NCBI GenBank assembly: GCA_964485395.1
Contig: CAZAJF010000004.1
Span: 62,001 to 126,000, forward strand
Length of the DNA: 64,000 bases
Source: JANNSO01 sp964485395
GTDB lineage: Bacteria; Spirochaetota; Spirochaetia; Treponematales; UBA12059
Direction of reading: 5' to 3'
Each line of letters opens with the position of its first letter. The first letter of the stretch is position 1. Both the position numbers and the translations under genes were made by a program. The notes beneath the pieces are model-generated. The model was not told the DNA's origin and ran no database searches. It was given only the letters and a program-made list of their open reading frames with translations. Below, piece after piece: positions 1-7,745 of this stretch.

Positions 1-132
1 CTGGAAGCTTACGAGACGGAAGCCTTTCTTGCAAAGGAAGCATCGGTACCCTATGTTGTTTCCAGCTATACTCCATTAATTACTCAGGATCCCGTCGATT
101 ATCTGGAAAGAGAACGCGAGGATTCGTGGTAG
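1..132 (+). CDS. Antitoxin of a VapBC-type pair, C-terminal end only
   Basis: An open frame enters from the left edge and ends at TAG 130-132; only the last 43 codons are in the window. The tail ends in an acidic stretch finishing EREREDSW. It overlaps the start of the PIN-domain gene by seven bases, the usual arrangement for an antitoxin translated just ahead of its toxin. I infer an antitoxin from this position alone. The DNA-binding domain that would name the family (Phd, AbrB or ribbon-helix-helix) lies outside the window. Confidence 0.6.
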   Translation: MEAYETEAFLAKEASVPYVVSSYTPLITQDPVDYLEREREDSW

Positions 133-545
133 CCTACCTGGATTCCTCGGTTGCGCTCAGACACATACTCAAAGGCGAAACCGACATCCGCCTGGCTTTT
201 GAAGGTAAAAAAGTATACTCAAGCGAATTATTCGAAATTGAATGCAAACGAGTGATTCATCGATGCCGCTTGGCAGGGGATTTGGACGACGAAAAACTGA
301 TCGTGGCCATGAAAAGGCTGCACGACCTGCTTGCGGGAATGAATTTGCTGTCGCTTACGGCTTCCGTGAAGAAACGCGCCGCGGAAGCGTTTCCCGTAAC
401 CATAAAAACACTCGATGCGCTCCATCTGGCAACGGCTTTAAAACTCGAGGAAAGGTTTTCCGGCGAGCAGGTGATTATTTATTCGCATAACCGGGCAATG
501 AACCTGTGCGCCAAGGCGTTGGGGTTCGAGGCCGGACTGGGATAA
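126..545 (+). CDS. vapC: PIN-domain ribonuclease toxin, VapC family
   Basis: 139 residues, the usual size of a VapC toxin. PIN domains are Mg-dependent RNases that cleave tRNA or rRNA when freed from their antitoxin. The expected acidic residues are visible: Asp6 in YLDSS, Glu39 in FEIE and Asp97 in TLDALHLATAL. The start is GTG at 126, inside the end of the upstream frame, so translation is probably coupled to the antitoxin. The gene ends just before a strong hairpin terminator. Cellular target and activity cannot be told from the sequence. Confidence 0.85.
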   Translation: MVAYLDSSVALRHILKGETDIRLAFEGKKVYSSELFEIECKRVIHRCRLAGDLDDEKLIVAMKRLHDLLAGMNLLSLTASVKKRAAEAFPVTIKTLDALHLATALKLEERFSGEQVIIYSHNRAMNLCAKALGFEAGLG

Positions 546-570
546 GGCGCAGCATGAACAGCGGATAAAA

Positions 571-602
571 AAAAAAGATGACGCACGCGTCATCTTTTTT
601 TT
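571..602. terminator. Bidirectional Rho-independent terminator
   Basis: A seven-pair stem GATGACG/CGTCATC (577-583 and 588-594) with a four-base loop is flanked by a run of A on the left and a run of T on the right. It can therefore end transcription of the toxin gene from the left and of the beta-helix lipoprotein gene from the right. Confidence 0.85.
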
Positions 603-666
603 AGGGTGAGTTCCCGGGAGACGCAGCGGGAAGGCGATGATGAAACACCCCTTCCCTGCGACGTCG

Positions 667-2181
667 TTAATACCCGATTACATACCCATTGGTACAGGAA
701 GTGTAAGTACAATTCGTAATCGTGTTCCCGGCTAACTGCTCATCCAAGGCCGTTGTGGCATACAGGAAATCGCAATAGGTAAAGGTCGAACCGGCGCTAT
801 TCAGGGTGATATAACCCCAAGACCCGGCCGTCGGCGAAGCGACCGAGGAGGTAAAGGTAATGTGGCTTAGGGTTAATAGCGTGTTTGTACCCGGCGCTGT
901 TAATGCCCCCGTAGTGGCAACGACGATCCACACGCCCGAATTGAGTTTCAGGGTCATCCCGGGTGTCAGTACAAGAGTACCATCGATATAAAAGCTACCA
1001 TTGATAAACGTGGGTACTTCGGTTTCCGACCAAGTCCTGGTAGTACTCGCCGCGATATTTCCCCCATTATAATAAATTCGCTGATTCGTATTTAACAGGA
1101 ACGTATTGCTTGCACCGAGATTTACCTGCTCGTTGATGTAGAGAGGTTCGCCGTTGGATGTAAAGACATTGTTGGTAATAACCGGAGAAGCTCCTATTCC
1201 CGAGGCATCGACACCATTGGTATTCGTCGTAAAGGTACAATTGTCTACGGTCGTGTCCGCCGCGTTCAAGTCGAGGGCGGTGCCGGCATGCAAGAAATCG
1301 CAATATTTAAATGAGCTTCCCCCATCAACCATTATATAACCCCAGGAACCGGCAGCAGGCGATGCAGCGGCTGAACTAAAGCTTATTCTGGCTGTCGTCG
1401 TTCCGTCGGCGGTTAATTTTCCGCTTGAGTTGACCATGATCCAGACGTCCGAACCCATCTTGAGACGTACTCCCGGGCTCAGGATCAATGTACCGCTCAC
1501 ATAGAAACTGCCGTTGACATAAATAGGCACGTCGGTTTCCGACCAGGTTCTCGTTACGGTATCGGCGATATTGCTCCCTGGAAAATAGATTCTCTGATTC
1601 GTATTTGTGACGAAAGAATTGGTAGCGCCGAGATCGTTCATTTCATTGATATAGAGCGGTTCGCCGTTGGAGGTAAAGGTATTGTTGGTTAGGGTCAGAC
1701 CGGCACCTACGCCCGAGGCATTGACGCCGGTGGTGTTGCTCGTAAAGGTGCAGTTGTTTACCGTGGTGTTGGCTCCGTTCAGGTCAAGGGCCTCTGTCGC
1801 GTATTTAAAATCGCAGTAGGTAAAGGAACCGCCGCCGCTCACCGCTATATATCCCCAGGAACCGGCTACGGGAGCCGCCGCGTTGGAGGTAAACGTGATA
1901 TGCTTGTCTGTGGTGCCATTGGCAATGATCTGTCCTGCCGCCTCGACGACGATCCAGGTACCCGAGGCAAAATTCAATATTACTCCAGGTTCGAGGGTCA
2001 GTACCGCGCTGACATAGAAACTATCGGAAACCACATAGGTACCCGCCGCCAGAGTAGTAGCGCTTGTGATATTCTCCGAGAGGTCAATCCCGACGGCGAC
2101 AAACGGTTTGCACGATCCAAGGCTCGCGAGGGCCAGAAAAGCCAGAGCCACGACAAGAACCAAATAAATCTTACGTTTCAT
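667..2181 (-). CDS. Repeat-built right-handed beta-helix lipoprotein
   Basis: About 504 residues from ATG at 2181, which has GGAG at the right distance; a longer frame exists upstream but lacks this support. The N-terminus is a lipoprotein signal peptide with lipobox LGSC. The mature part is built from about 171-residue units (513 bp period; compare RTWSETDVP and RTWSETEVP). Each unit carries a GSWGYI strand, a CDF motif and an NCTFT/NNTFTSN stretch, typical of parallel beta-helix proteins of the NosD or pectate-lyase-like type. The last unit is cut short after NGYVIGY. The protein is probably anchored in a membrane and binds or processes polysaccharide or acts in adhesion, but no catalytic residues can be named. 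Confidence 0.75.
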   Translation of the reverse strand: MKRKIYLVLVVALAFLALASLGSCKPFVAVGIDLSENITSATTLAAGTYVVSDSFYVSAVLTLEPGVILNFASGTWIVVEAAGQIIANGTTDKHITFTSNAAAPVAGSWGYIAVSGGGSFTYCDFKYATEALDLNGANTTVNNCTFTSNTTGVNASGVGAGLTLTNNTFTSNGEPLYINEMNDLGATNSFVTNTNQRIYFPGSNIADTVTRTWSETDVPIYVNGSFYVSGTLILSPGVRLKMGSDVWIMVNSSGKLTADGTTTARISFSSAAASPAAGSWGYIMVDGGSSFKYCDFLHAGTALDLNAADTTVDNCTFTTNTNGVDASGIGASPVITNNVFTSNGEPLYINEQVNLGASNTFLLNTNQRIYYNGGNIAASTTRTWSETEVPTFINGSFYIDGTLVLTPGMTLKLNSGVWIVVATTGALTAPGTNTLLTLSHITFTSSVASPTAGSWGYITLNSAGSTFTYCDFLYATTALDEQLAGNTITNCTYTSCTNGYVIGY

Positions 2182-2214
2182 AAAAACTCCTTGTGTGAAA
2201 AAACATCGAGGCCT

Positions 2215-2223
2215 AGTATAGCA
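2215..2223 (-). promoter_or_regulatory. Extended -10 promoter of the beta-helix lipoprotein
   Basis: On the minus strand TGC-TATACT gives an extended -10 element about 35 bases before the ATG at 2181. No good -35 hexamer is seen at the usual distance, which fits an extended -10 promoter. Confidence 0.5.
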
Positions 2224-2379
2224 CCTGAAATCAAGAATTACCATAAAATAATTCTTTTCAAAATAGGCATTTAGATATTTTAGAGATTACCAGGCCGCCA
2301 ACCATGACCATGCGGCGAGTGGGGCATCACAAATGGTTATTGTGTCGAAAAAATCTTCTAAAAAAGGGTTTATTTATGC

Positions 2380-2811
2380 TTAACTGCCATGAGGTTCGAG
2401 TAGGCAGCGGTACCGTACGACACCCGGATATTTTTCGCCGAGGCAGGTAATCGAGAAACCGACATGCCGGTAAAAACCCACGGAATCATCGTCGGTTTCG
2501 GCCTCCAACGCCTTGTCCGGGAAGACCTCCGACGCGAATCGAATCATCGATTTTCCTAGCCCGCCACGCCTGCCCGCGACCGCTACGCCGATATTCAATA
2601 TGGTTATATTATTCTCCGCTCGCAGGACGATTACGCCAGACATGGTACCGCCGTCCTCGCATCCAAAGATCCGCACATCCGGATCCTTACGGAAGCCGAC
2701 CAGTTTTTCCAGGGTTTTTTCCCGCGTAGGCAGGTACATCGAATACGCAAGCAGGTCGAGCAGCGGATCATCGCCGTTACCCTCGCCGTTCTTGAGATCG
2801 ACAATCCTCAT
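2380..2811 (-). CDS. GNAT-family N-acetyltransferase
   Basis: 143 residues, a single GNAT domain. The acetyl-CoA binding motif A is seen as AGRRGGLGKSMI (residues 79-90), followed by the typical late GNAT segment ETDDDSVGFYRHVGF. Substrate unknown. Its ATG overlaps the stop of a 35-codon frame upstream (ATGA at 2808-2811), so the two are probably co-translated. The next gene on the same strand starts about 200 bases downstream behind its own promoter. Confidence 0.8.
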   Translation of the reverse strand: MRIVDLKNGEGNGDDPLLDLLAYSMYLPTREKTLEKLVGFRKDPDVRIFGCEDGGTMSGVIVLRAENNITILNIGVAVAGRRGGLGKSMIRFASEVFPDKALEAETDDDSVGFYRHVGFSITCLGEKYPGVVRYRCLLEPHGS

Positions 2812-2915
2812 GAAAAACCTTTACGCGTGCCAGACGAAGCCAGGCAGGATTTCCACTGCTGCAGCGTAAATTTTTCGCCTGTCTTGAGCTCAGCTGTTCC
2901 ATCGGTTTTTAGCAT
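2808..2915 (-). CDS. Possible 35-residue small protein coupled to the acetyltransferase
   Basis: A short frame from ATG 2915 to TGA 2808, preceded by an AGAGGA Shine-Dalgarno sequence about seven bases before the ATG. It ends in an ATGA overlap with the acetyltransferase. The peptide begins MLKTDGTAELKTGEKF and has one Trp and one Cys, with no membrane segment. A good ribosome site plus stop-start coupling argue for real translation. It could be a free small protein or only a leader that brings ribosomes to the downstream gene. No family recognised. Confidence 0.45.
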   Translation of the reverse strand: MLKTDGTAELKTGEKFTLQQWKSCLASSGTRKGFS

Positions 2916-3033
2916 GATCGAATCCTCTAAAATCAAGGGTACCGGGAACCGAGGCTCAAATCAAGATGACAAACTGGACCCTGGCCTTATAGAGCGTGAC
3001 AGAAGCATCAAAAATGTGGATACTATAGAAGAA

Positions 3034-3061
3034 TTTTCAAAATGAAGACTCATTTTGAAAA
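3034..3061. promoter_or_regulatory. Long palindrome upstream of fabF
   Basis: TTTTCAAAATGA and its exact reverse complement flank AGAC, giving a 12-pair stem with a four-base loop. It has no T-run, so it is not an ordinary terminator. It shares the TTTCAA/TTGAAA half-sites with the palindrome inside the putative fabF promoter at 3103-3119, so it may be an operator. Confidence 0.45.
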
Positions 3062-3096
3062 GCCTGCCGATACAGGCAAGCGGCAGCGAATCGCAG

Positions 3097-3126
3097 TTGA
3101 TTTTGAAAGAGAATTTCAAGTAATCA
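3097..3126 (+). promoter_or_regulatory. Putative fabF promoter with an operator in its spacer
   Basis: TTGATT (3097-3102) and TAATCA (3121-3126) are 18 bases apart. The spacer is largely a perfect inverted repeat, TTGAAA-N5-TTTCAA (3103-3119), where a repressor would block RNA polymerase. Confidence 0.45.
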
Positions 3127-3159
3127 CGCGAACTAAATTTTCTATCATGGAGGAATCAT

Positions 3160-4404
3160 ATGGCAGAACGACGAGTAGTCATAACAGGAATGGGCACGAT
3201 TAACCCCCTGGGACATTCGGTTAAAGACACCTGGGCAACCATTCTTTCCGGGAAATCGGCAATAGCCAAGATAACGCATTTTGACGCCTCGCACTTGAAT
3301 TGCCAGATCGCGGGCGAGGTGAAGGATTTTGATTACACGAGGTTTTTCGAGGGCGACATGCTTAAAAAAGCAAAGCGCATGGATCGCTTCTGCCATTACG
3401 CGGCGGCTGCCATGGCCGAAGCGGCAGAGCAGTCGGGGTTCAAGACGCTTACCGAAAAACACCGGATCGGCATCAGCGTTGGCAGCGGAATCGGCGGACT
3501 GAACGTGTCCCATGAAAACTCCGCCGCCATGGCCACGAAAGGCCCGCGGGCCGTCAGCCCATTTTATATCCCCATGTCCATCGGCAATATGGCTTCCGGC
3601 GTTCTCTCCATGATGTACGGCATAACCGGACCCAACCTGAGCGTGCAAACCGCTTGCGCCACCGCCAACCACTCCATGGCGATCGCGCAGATGATCATCA
3701 AGAACGGCATGGCCGACGTCATGGTGGCAGGCGGCGCCGAGGGCTCCATCTGCGAGCTTGGGATCGCGGCGTTCGGAAACATGCGCGCGCTGTCCACCCG
3801 CAACGAGACGCCCGAAACCGCTTCCAGGCCCTACGACAAGGACCGCGACGGTTTCGTGATGGGCGAAGGGGCTGCCATAATGATCCTCGAGGAATACGAA
3901 CACGCAAAAAAACGGGGAGCCCCCATTATCTGCGAGGTTCTTTCCTGCGGGATGTCCGGCGATGCCTATGATTTCGTGATGCCCGACCCCGAAGGCAAAG
4001 GGGCGCTCCTGTCCATGCGCATGGCCCTCGATCAGGCCAAAATCGACCCCAGGGAAATCGGCTACATCAATGCGCACGGAACCTCCACGCCCGTGGGCGA
4101 CATCGCGGAGCTCAAGGGAATTTACGAGCTCATTAAAAACAACCTCGACACCACGCATGTCGGTTCCACAAAGTCCTACCACGGCCACCTTCTGGGAGCC
4201 ACGGCAGGGCTCGAGGCCATCGTGTGCGCGTTGGCCATCCGCGACGGCGTCGTGCCCGCCAACATCAACATAGAGAACCGCGATCCCGAGCTTCCTCCGG
4301 TGCTCATCCCCACGCAGATCGTCGAAAAAAAGATAACGACCGCCCTGTCCAACTCGTTCGGGTTCGGAGGCCACAACTCCAGCCTGCTCCTGGGCTCGGT
4401 ATAG
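3160..4404 (+). CDS. fabF: 3-oxoacyl-[acyl-carrier-protein] synthase II
   Basis: 414 residues, normal for the family. FabF condenses malonyl-ACP with acyl-ACP in the elongation cycle of type II fatty acid synthesis. The catalytic triad is intact: Cys166 in VQTACATANHS, His306 in NAHGTSTPVGD and His343 in KSYHGHLLGATAG, with Lys338 conserved. The last motif reads KSYHGH where most FabF have KSxxGH, a minor change. ATG at 3160 follows GGAGG by seven bases. It leads a short operon with murB 13 bases downstream and a palindrome-containing promoter upstream. Confidence 0.95.
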   Translation: MAERRVVITGMGTINPLGHSVKDTWATILSGKSAIAKITHFDASHLNCQIAGEVKDFDYTRFFEGDMLKKAKRMDRFCHYAAAAMAEAAEQSGFKTLTEKHRIGISVGSGIGGLNVSHENSAAMATKGPRAVSPFYIPMSIGNMASGVLSMMYGITGPNLSVQTACATANHSMAIAQMIIKNGMADVMVAGGAEGSICELGIAAFGNMRALSTRNETPETASRPYDKDRDGFVMGEGAAIMILEEYEHAKKRGAPIICEVLSCGMSGDAYDFVMPDPEGKGALLSMRMALDQAKIDPREIGYINAHGTSTPVGDIAELKGIYELIKNNLDTTHVGSTKSYHGHLLGATAGLEAIVCALAIRDGVVPANINIENRDPELPPVLIPTQIVEKKITTALSNSFGFGGHNSSLLLGSV

Positions 4405-4417
4405 GGCCGCCCGCTCA

Positions 4418-5392
4418 GTGGCAAACCTCCGCGAATTTTTCGAGGCGCCGGGCTCTCCCTTCGCTCCCGGCGCCCTCGATGCCGAGATCAGGTACGACGA
4501 GCCTCTTGCCGCCCACAGCACCTTCAGGATCGGCGGCCCGGCGGACGCGTTCGTGCTGCCGAGAACCCGGGTCGCGCTCGCAGCCTTGATACGCGGCGCC
4601 CGCGCCACGGGAATCCCTCTGACGGTTATAGGTGGCGGCGCAAATATCCTCGTGGCGGACAAGGGCGTTCGAGGCATCGTGGTCTGCACCGAGCTTTTGC
4701 GAGGCATGGATTATCGCAACCCCGCCGATTCCACGGCCGCCGGAACCAGCACCCTAGTCGCGGGAGCGGGAGTTCCGATTGCCGCCCTCGCCGAGGAATC
4801 GCTGCGGCGCAGCCTGTCTGGGCTCGAGTTCGCAGCCGGGCTTCCGGGCTCTACCGGCGGTGCGGTGTACATGAACGCGCGATGCTACGAGCGCGAGATG
4901 GCTGATCTTCTCGTCGCGGTGGATTATCTGGACGCCGCGACGCTGGAACCCGCCAGGCTGGAACTGCATCGGCCGGATTGGGCGTACAAGAGCACGCCCT
5001 TCATGCCGGGCGGCACACTGTACGGCTCGGTGATAGTCGGCGCGGTACTCAGGCTGGCACCCGGCGACCCCGCTTCCATGGAGGCGCGCATGGGCGAGCT
5101 CAAGGCTGACCGCGTAAAAAAAGGCCACTTCGATTGGCCCAGCGCCGGCAGCCTGTTCAAGAACGACCGCGCCTTCGGCCGTCCCACGGGAGCCATCCTC
5201 GACGAGCTCGGCTTTCGCGGCAAGCGCCGCGGTGACGCCATGGTATCGCCCAAGCACGCGAATATTTTCGTAAACGCAGGCGCAGCCGCCGCTTCGGACA
5301 TGCGAGCGCTTATCGAGGACGCGCGGGATGCGGCCCGAAAGGCTTTCTCGATCGAGCTGGAACCGGAGGTGGTTTTTCTCGGAGATTGGTAA
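4418..5392 (+). CDS. murB: UDP-N-acetylenolpyruvoylglucosamine reductase
   Basis: 324 residues with a GTG start at 4418, 13 bases after fabF. MurB is the FAD enzyme that reduces UDP-GlcNAc-enolpyruvate to UDP-MurNAc in peptidoglycan synthesis. Seen: STFRIGGPAD near the N-terminus, the FAD-binding GGGANILVADKGVRG, GLPGSTGGAVYMNA, the catalytic serine Ser245 in PSAGSLFKN, the SPKHANIFVN block and Glu317 in PEVVFLG. The short form of the substrate loop suggests a type II MurB. Pairing with fabF couples membrane and wall synthesis in one transcript. Confidence 0.95.
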   Translation: MANLREFFEAPGSPFAPGALDAEIRYDEPLAAHSTFRIGGPADAFVLPRTRVALAALIRGARATGIPLTVIGGGANILVADKGVRGIVVCTELLRGMDYRNPADSTAAGTSTLVAGAGVPIAALAEESLRRSLSGLEFAAGLPGSTGGAVYMNARCYEREMADLLVAVDYLDAATLEPARLELHRPDWAYKSTPFMPGGTLYGSVIVGAVLRLAPGDPASMEARMGELKADRVKKGHFDWPSAGSLFKNDRAFGRPTGAILDELGFRGKRRGDAMVSPKHANIFVNAGAAAASDMRALIEDARDAARKAFSIELEPEVVFLGDW

Positions 5393-5415
5393 GCCTGCCA
5401 AGCGAGGCTTTTGTC

Positions 5416-5445
5416 TTGACTCACGATTCAAAATTGAACTACGAT
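5416..5445 (+). promoter_or_regulatory. Promoter of the MarR gene, probably giving a leaderless mRNA
   Basis: TTGACT (5416-5421) and TACGAT (5440-5445) with an 18-base spacer. The -10 box ends six bases before the ATG at 5452 and no Shine-Dalgarno sequence is present, so transcription should start at or next to the start codon. The -35 lies just after the murB stop. Confidence 0.55.
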
Positions 5446-5451
5446 AATGTA

Positions 5452-5877
5452 ATGAGCCCAGACAATATAATTGCGTTGATAAGCGCCGTAAGAGCCCGCA
5501 GTGTCGATTTTTTGGAGACAGAACTTAAAGCGCGAGGTATAGTCGACTTGAAACCTTCGCACGGCGCCTTGCTCTCGTCACTTTTTGGCAGGGGCGGCAG
5601 AGCCAGCATGAAGGACCTTCTCCGCTCGAAAAGCCGCAAAAAAACAACGCTGACAGAAATGGCCAACAAGCTCGAGAAGCAAGGCTATGTGCGCAGGGTC
5701 CCCGATCCGGTCGACGCGCGCGGGGTAATATTGGAGCTGACCGATAAAGCCATGTCCATAAAAGGGAATTTTGACGAAATCTCGAAATTGCTCCTTGCAA
5801 AGGCATGGACGGGATTCTCAGGCGAAGAGCAGAAAGCCATGATGGCTCTCCTTGAGCGCATGATGGAATCATTCTAG
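5452..5877 (+). CDS. MarR-family transcriptional regulator
   Basis: 141 residues from ATG 5452. A longer reading from 5386 would overlap murB and would include the promoter, so I prefer the shorter one. The winged-helix part is visible: RASMKDLLRSKSRKKTTLTEMANKLEKQG (in two halves, helix-turn-helix) then the wing YVRRVPDPVDARGVILELT. Dimerising helices lie at both ends. MarR proteins bind palindromes as dimers and are relieved by small ligands. Its position next to fabF-murB makes it a candidate regulator of the palindromes upstream of fabF, as FabT (also MarR-type) does in Gram-positive bacteria; that link is inference. Confidence 0.85.
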   Translation: MSPDNIIALISAVRARSVDFLETELKARGIVDLKPSHGALLSSLFGRGGRASMKDLLRSKSRKKTTLTEMANKLEKQGYVRRVPDPVDARGVILELTDKAMSIKGNFDEISKLLLAKAWTGFSGEEQKAMMALLERMMESF

Positions 5878-5904
5878 CGCGATATCGGATTAAATATATT
5901 TCCG

Positions 5905-5933
5905 TTGCGAGTTTCCGAATAAAGGCATAATAT
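5905..5933 (+). promoter_or_regulatory. Strong promoter of the methyltransferase-led cluster
   Basis: TTGCGA (5905-5910), 17 bases, then TAATAT (5928-5933). The ATG at 5941 comes seven bases after the -10 box with no ribosome-binding site, the clearest leaderless arrangement in the window. Confidence 0.65.
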
Positions 5934-5940
5934 TGCGTTC

Positions 5941-6894
5941 ATGACAGATCAACTGCTTGAGTTTATTAACCGTTCCAATTTTAGGGACGCTTGGCTACCG
6001 AACGTAACGGCTTTCCTCAAACGCCCCGCCTGCCTTGGCTTTCTTTCGGATTTCATCGCGGAGAGCGGCAAACAGGTGCCCGACGCGGTTTTCGTCTTTT
6101 TAGCGTCGATACGCTACCTGAACGCGAATATCAGTACCCGCTTCGACGAGCCTATGATACTGGACGACGAAGACTGGCGCCGGAACATCGACTTGTTCCT
6201 GGTTCAACACCACGACGAACTGTTTTACATGTGCAAAACGCGGCGAACCCAGGTTAACGTACCGCACCGCGCCTTGCCTATCATGGACGCACTGTACCGG
6301 GAATATAAAGAAAAGGAAATAGCGGTACTGGAACTGGGCGCCTCATTCGGGCTCATCGGGCGCTGTCTCCGATCCGCTGCGTTAGTCATGCGGAGCTTTG
6401 AGGATTTTTTCGGGTCCCACCATCAGAAACCTGTCGGAATCCCTACCTGCGCGGAATACCTGGGGATTGAGTTGGACCCTCCGGACCTTGCATGGATCCT
6501 GGCAGGCGCACCTAAGCCCGAATTCAGGAATAGCATCGAAAATTTCGCGCATCAGATACCCGAGCTCACGAAATTTCGAGTGATACAAGGCTCGGCGCTG
6601 GATTTTCCAAAAATGCCTGAAGTCTTATCGCTGCTTGAAACCAAGCTGCCGCTCGTGATACTCACAAGCTTCATGCTATATCAACTACCGGAATCCGTCC
6701 GTCGGACTTTTGAAACCGTCATACGAAGATTTTGCTCGGAACATGGCGGTTCGTGGCTGAATATCGAGGCAACAGCAGTAAAAGGTACTGCCCCCGAGGC
6801 AGAATCAAGCTATCGCTATGCGCTTGAATTCGACGATAAGGAAATTTTCGAACTATCAAGCGATTTTTGCGAGCGATGGATTCCGATTCGATGA
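5941..6894 (+). CDS. DUF2332-like SAM-dependent methyltransferase-fold protein
   Basis: 317 residues. The centre carries a motif I-like stretch, AVLELGASFGLIG (about residues 130-142), which resembles the SAM-binding glycine-rich loop and the ELGASAGLN pattern of DUF2332 proteins. A helical region of about 120 residues precedes it. A late segment LVILTSFMLYQLPESVR fits strand 5 and helix of a Rossmann methyltransferase. Substrate unknown. It is the first gene of a six-gene cluster, with its own strong promoter, and overlaps the start of the next gene. Family assignment comes from motif resemblance only. Confidence 0.6.
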   Translation: MTDQLLEFINRSNFRDAWLPNVTAFLKRPACLGFLSDFIAESGKQVPDAVFVFLASIRYLNANISTRFDEPMILDDEDWRRNIDLFLVQHHDELFYMCKTRRTQVNVPHRALPIMDALYREYKEKEIAVLELGASFGLIGRCLRSAALVMRSFEDFFGSHHQKPVGIPTCAEYLGIELDPPDLAWILAGAPKPEFRNSIENFAHQIPELTKFRVIQGSALDFPKMPEVLSLLETKLPLVILTSFMLYQLPESVRRTFETVIRRFCSEHGGSWLNIEATAVKGTAPEAESSYRYALEFDDKEIFELSSDFCERWIPIR

Positions 6895-7703
6895 TGCAAC
6901 CGATGATAGCCGCCATGGAAAAGAACTTGCACAGGTTCCTGCATGCCCAAACGGTCGGAGCGGGGAAAACGGAGAACCCGGAAACCGGTATGCAGCGATT
7001 GATCACAGGCATCCCGAATATCAACAGGATTATTTGCGGGCATGAAACGCAAAATTCATTGAGCAGCGAATCGGTATCTCGCGAACTTGATTTTTTTCAA
7101 GCCAGAAAAGAGCGTTTACAGTGGGTAGTGCGCAAATCAGGCGGTTCCTCCCCTGTCGAAACTTTGCTCGCCGGATGCGGGTTATCCTGCCTCGTAGAAA
7201 TGCCGGCTCAATGGCTTGATCTCGGAAAGGCGGCCCTTGACGATGACAGTTTAATTTCCCTGGATTCCAGGCTTTGCCGCTGCGAAAGCCCGGAAGATAT
7301 GGAAACATGGCTCCGTGTAGCGGCATGCGCTTACCCCTTCGGGGGATCCAATTCCCCTCAAGCCATTAAAATGCTTCGCGGCATGCATAGCTTCCCCGGA
7401 TTCGATTTTTACCTATTAAAAACCGGCGAAAAACCTTGCGGAACTTCGATGGTTCTTCAAACGGAGGATACAGGCGGCATTTATTGGGTTTCCATCTCGC
7501 CTGAATACAGGAACCAAGGTCTAGGCCGAGCGATAATCGTTATGAGCATGAAGGCTGCGAAGGCGAATGGCGCGCGTGCCATTTATTTACAGGCCAGCCA
7601 GGAAGCCTATTCACTGTATTCGAAGCTGGGTTTCTCGGATATTTGTACAATAGCCCTCTATGAAAGTAAGAATTCAAGTACACCTAAGGATGCTGGCTTC
7701 TAG
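6876..7703 (+). CDS. GNAT-family N-acetyltransferase in the racemase cluster
   Basis: About 275 residues. The C-terminal half is a clear GNAT domain: YWVSISPEYRNQGLG-RAIIVMSMKAAKANGA is motif A and YLQASQEAYSLYSKLGF is motif B. The N-terminal 130 residues are of unknown fold and may bind the acceptor. The start is uncertain: TTG 6867, ATG 6876 or ATG 6891 all lie inside the end of the upstream gene, so translation is probably coupled. In context it may acylate an amino acid or small molecule handled by the neighbouring racemase; this is inference. Confidence 0.75.
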   Translation: MDSDSMMQPMIAAMEKNLHRFLHAQTVGAGKTENPETGMQRLITGIPNINRIICGHETQNSLSSESVSRELDFFQARKERLQWVVRKSGGSSPVETLLAGCGLSCLVEMPAQWLDLGKAALDDDSLISLDSRLCRCESPEDMETWLRVAACAYPFGGSNSPQAIKMLRGMHSFPGFDFYLLKTGEKPCGTSMVLQTEDTGGIYWVSISPEYRNQGLGRAIIVMSMKAAKANGARAIYLQASQEAYSLYSKLGFSDICTIALYESKNSSTPKDAGF

Positions 7704-7745
7704 CTACTTGCACTATTTTCTGGATTCTACTACTTGGAGGTTTTT

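Noticed and set aside
3145..4707. Long minus-strand frame opposite fabF and murB
   Set aside because: Composition is that of an antisense shadow in GC-rich DNA; fabF and murB are certain on the other strand.
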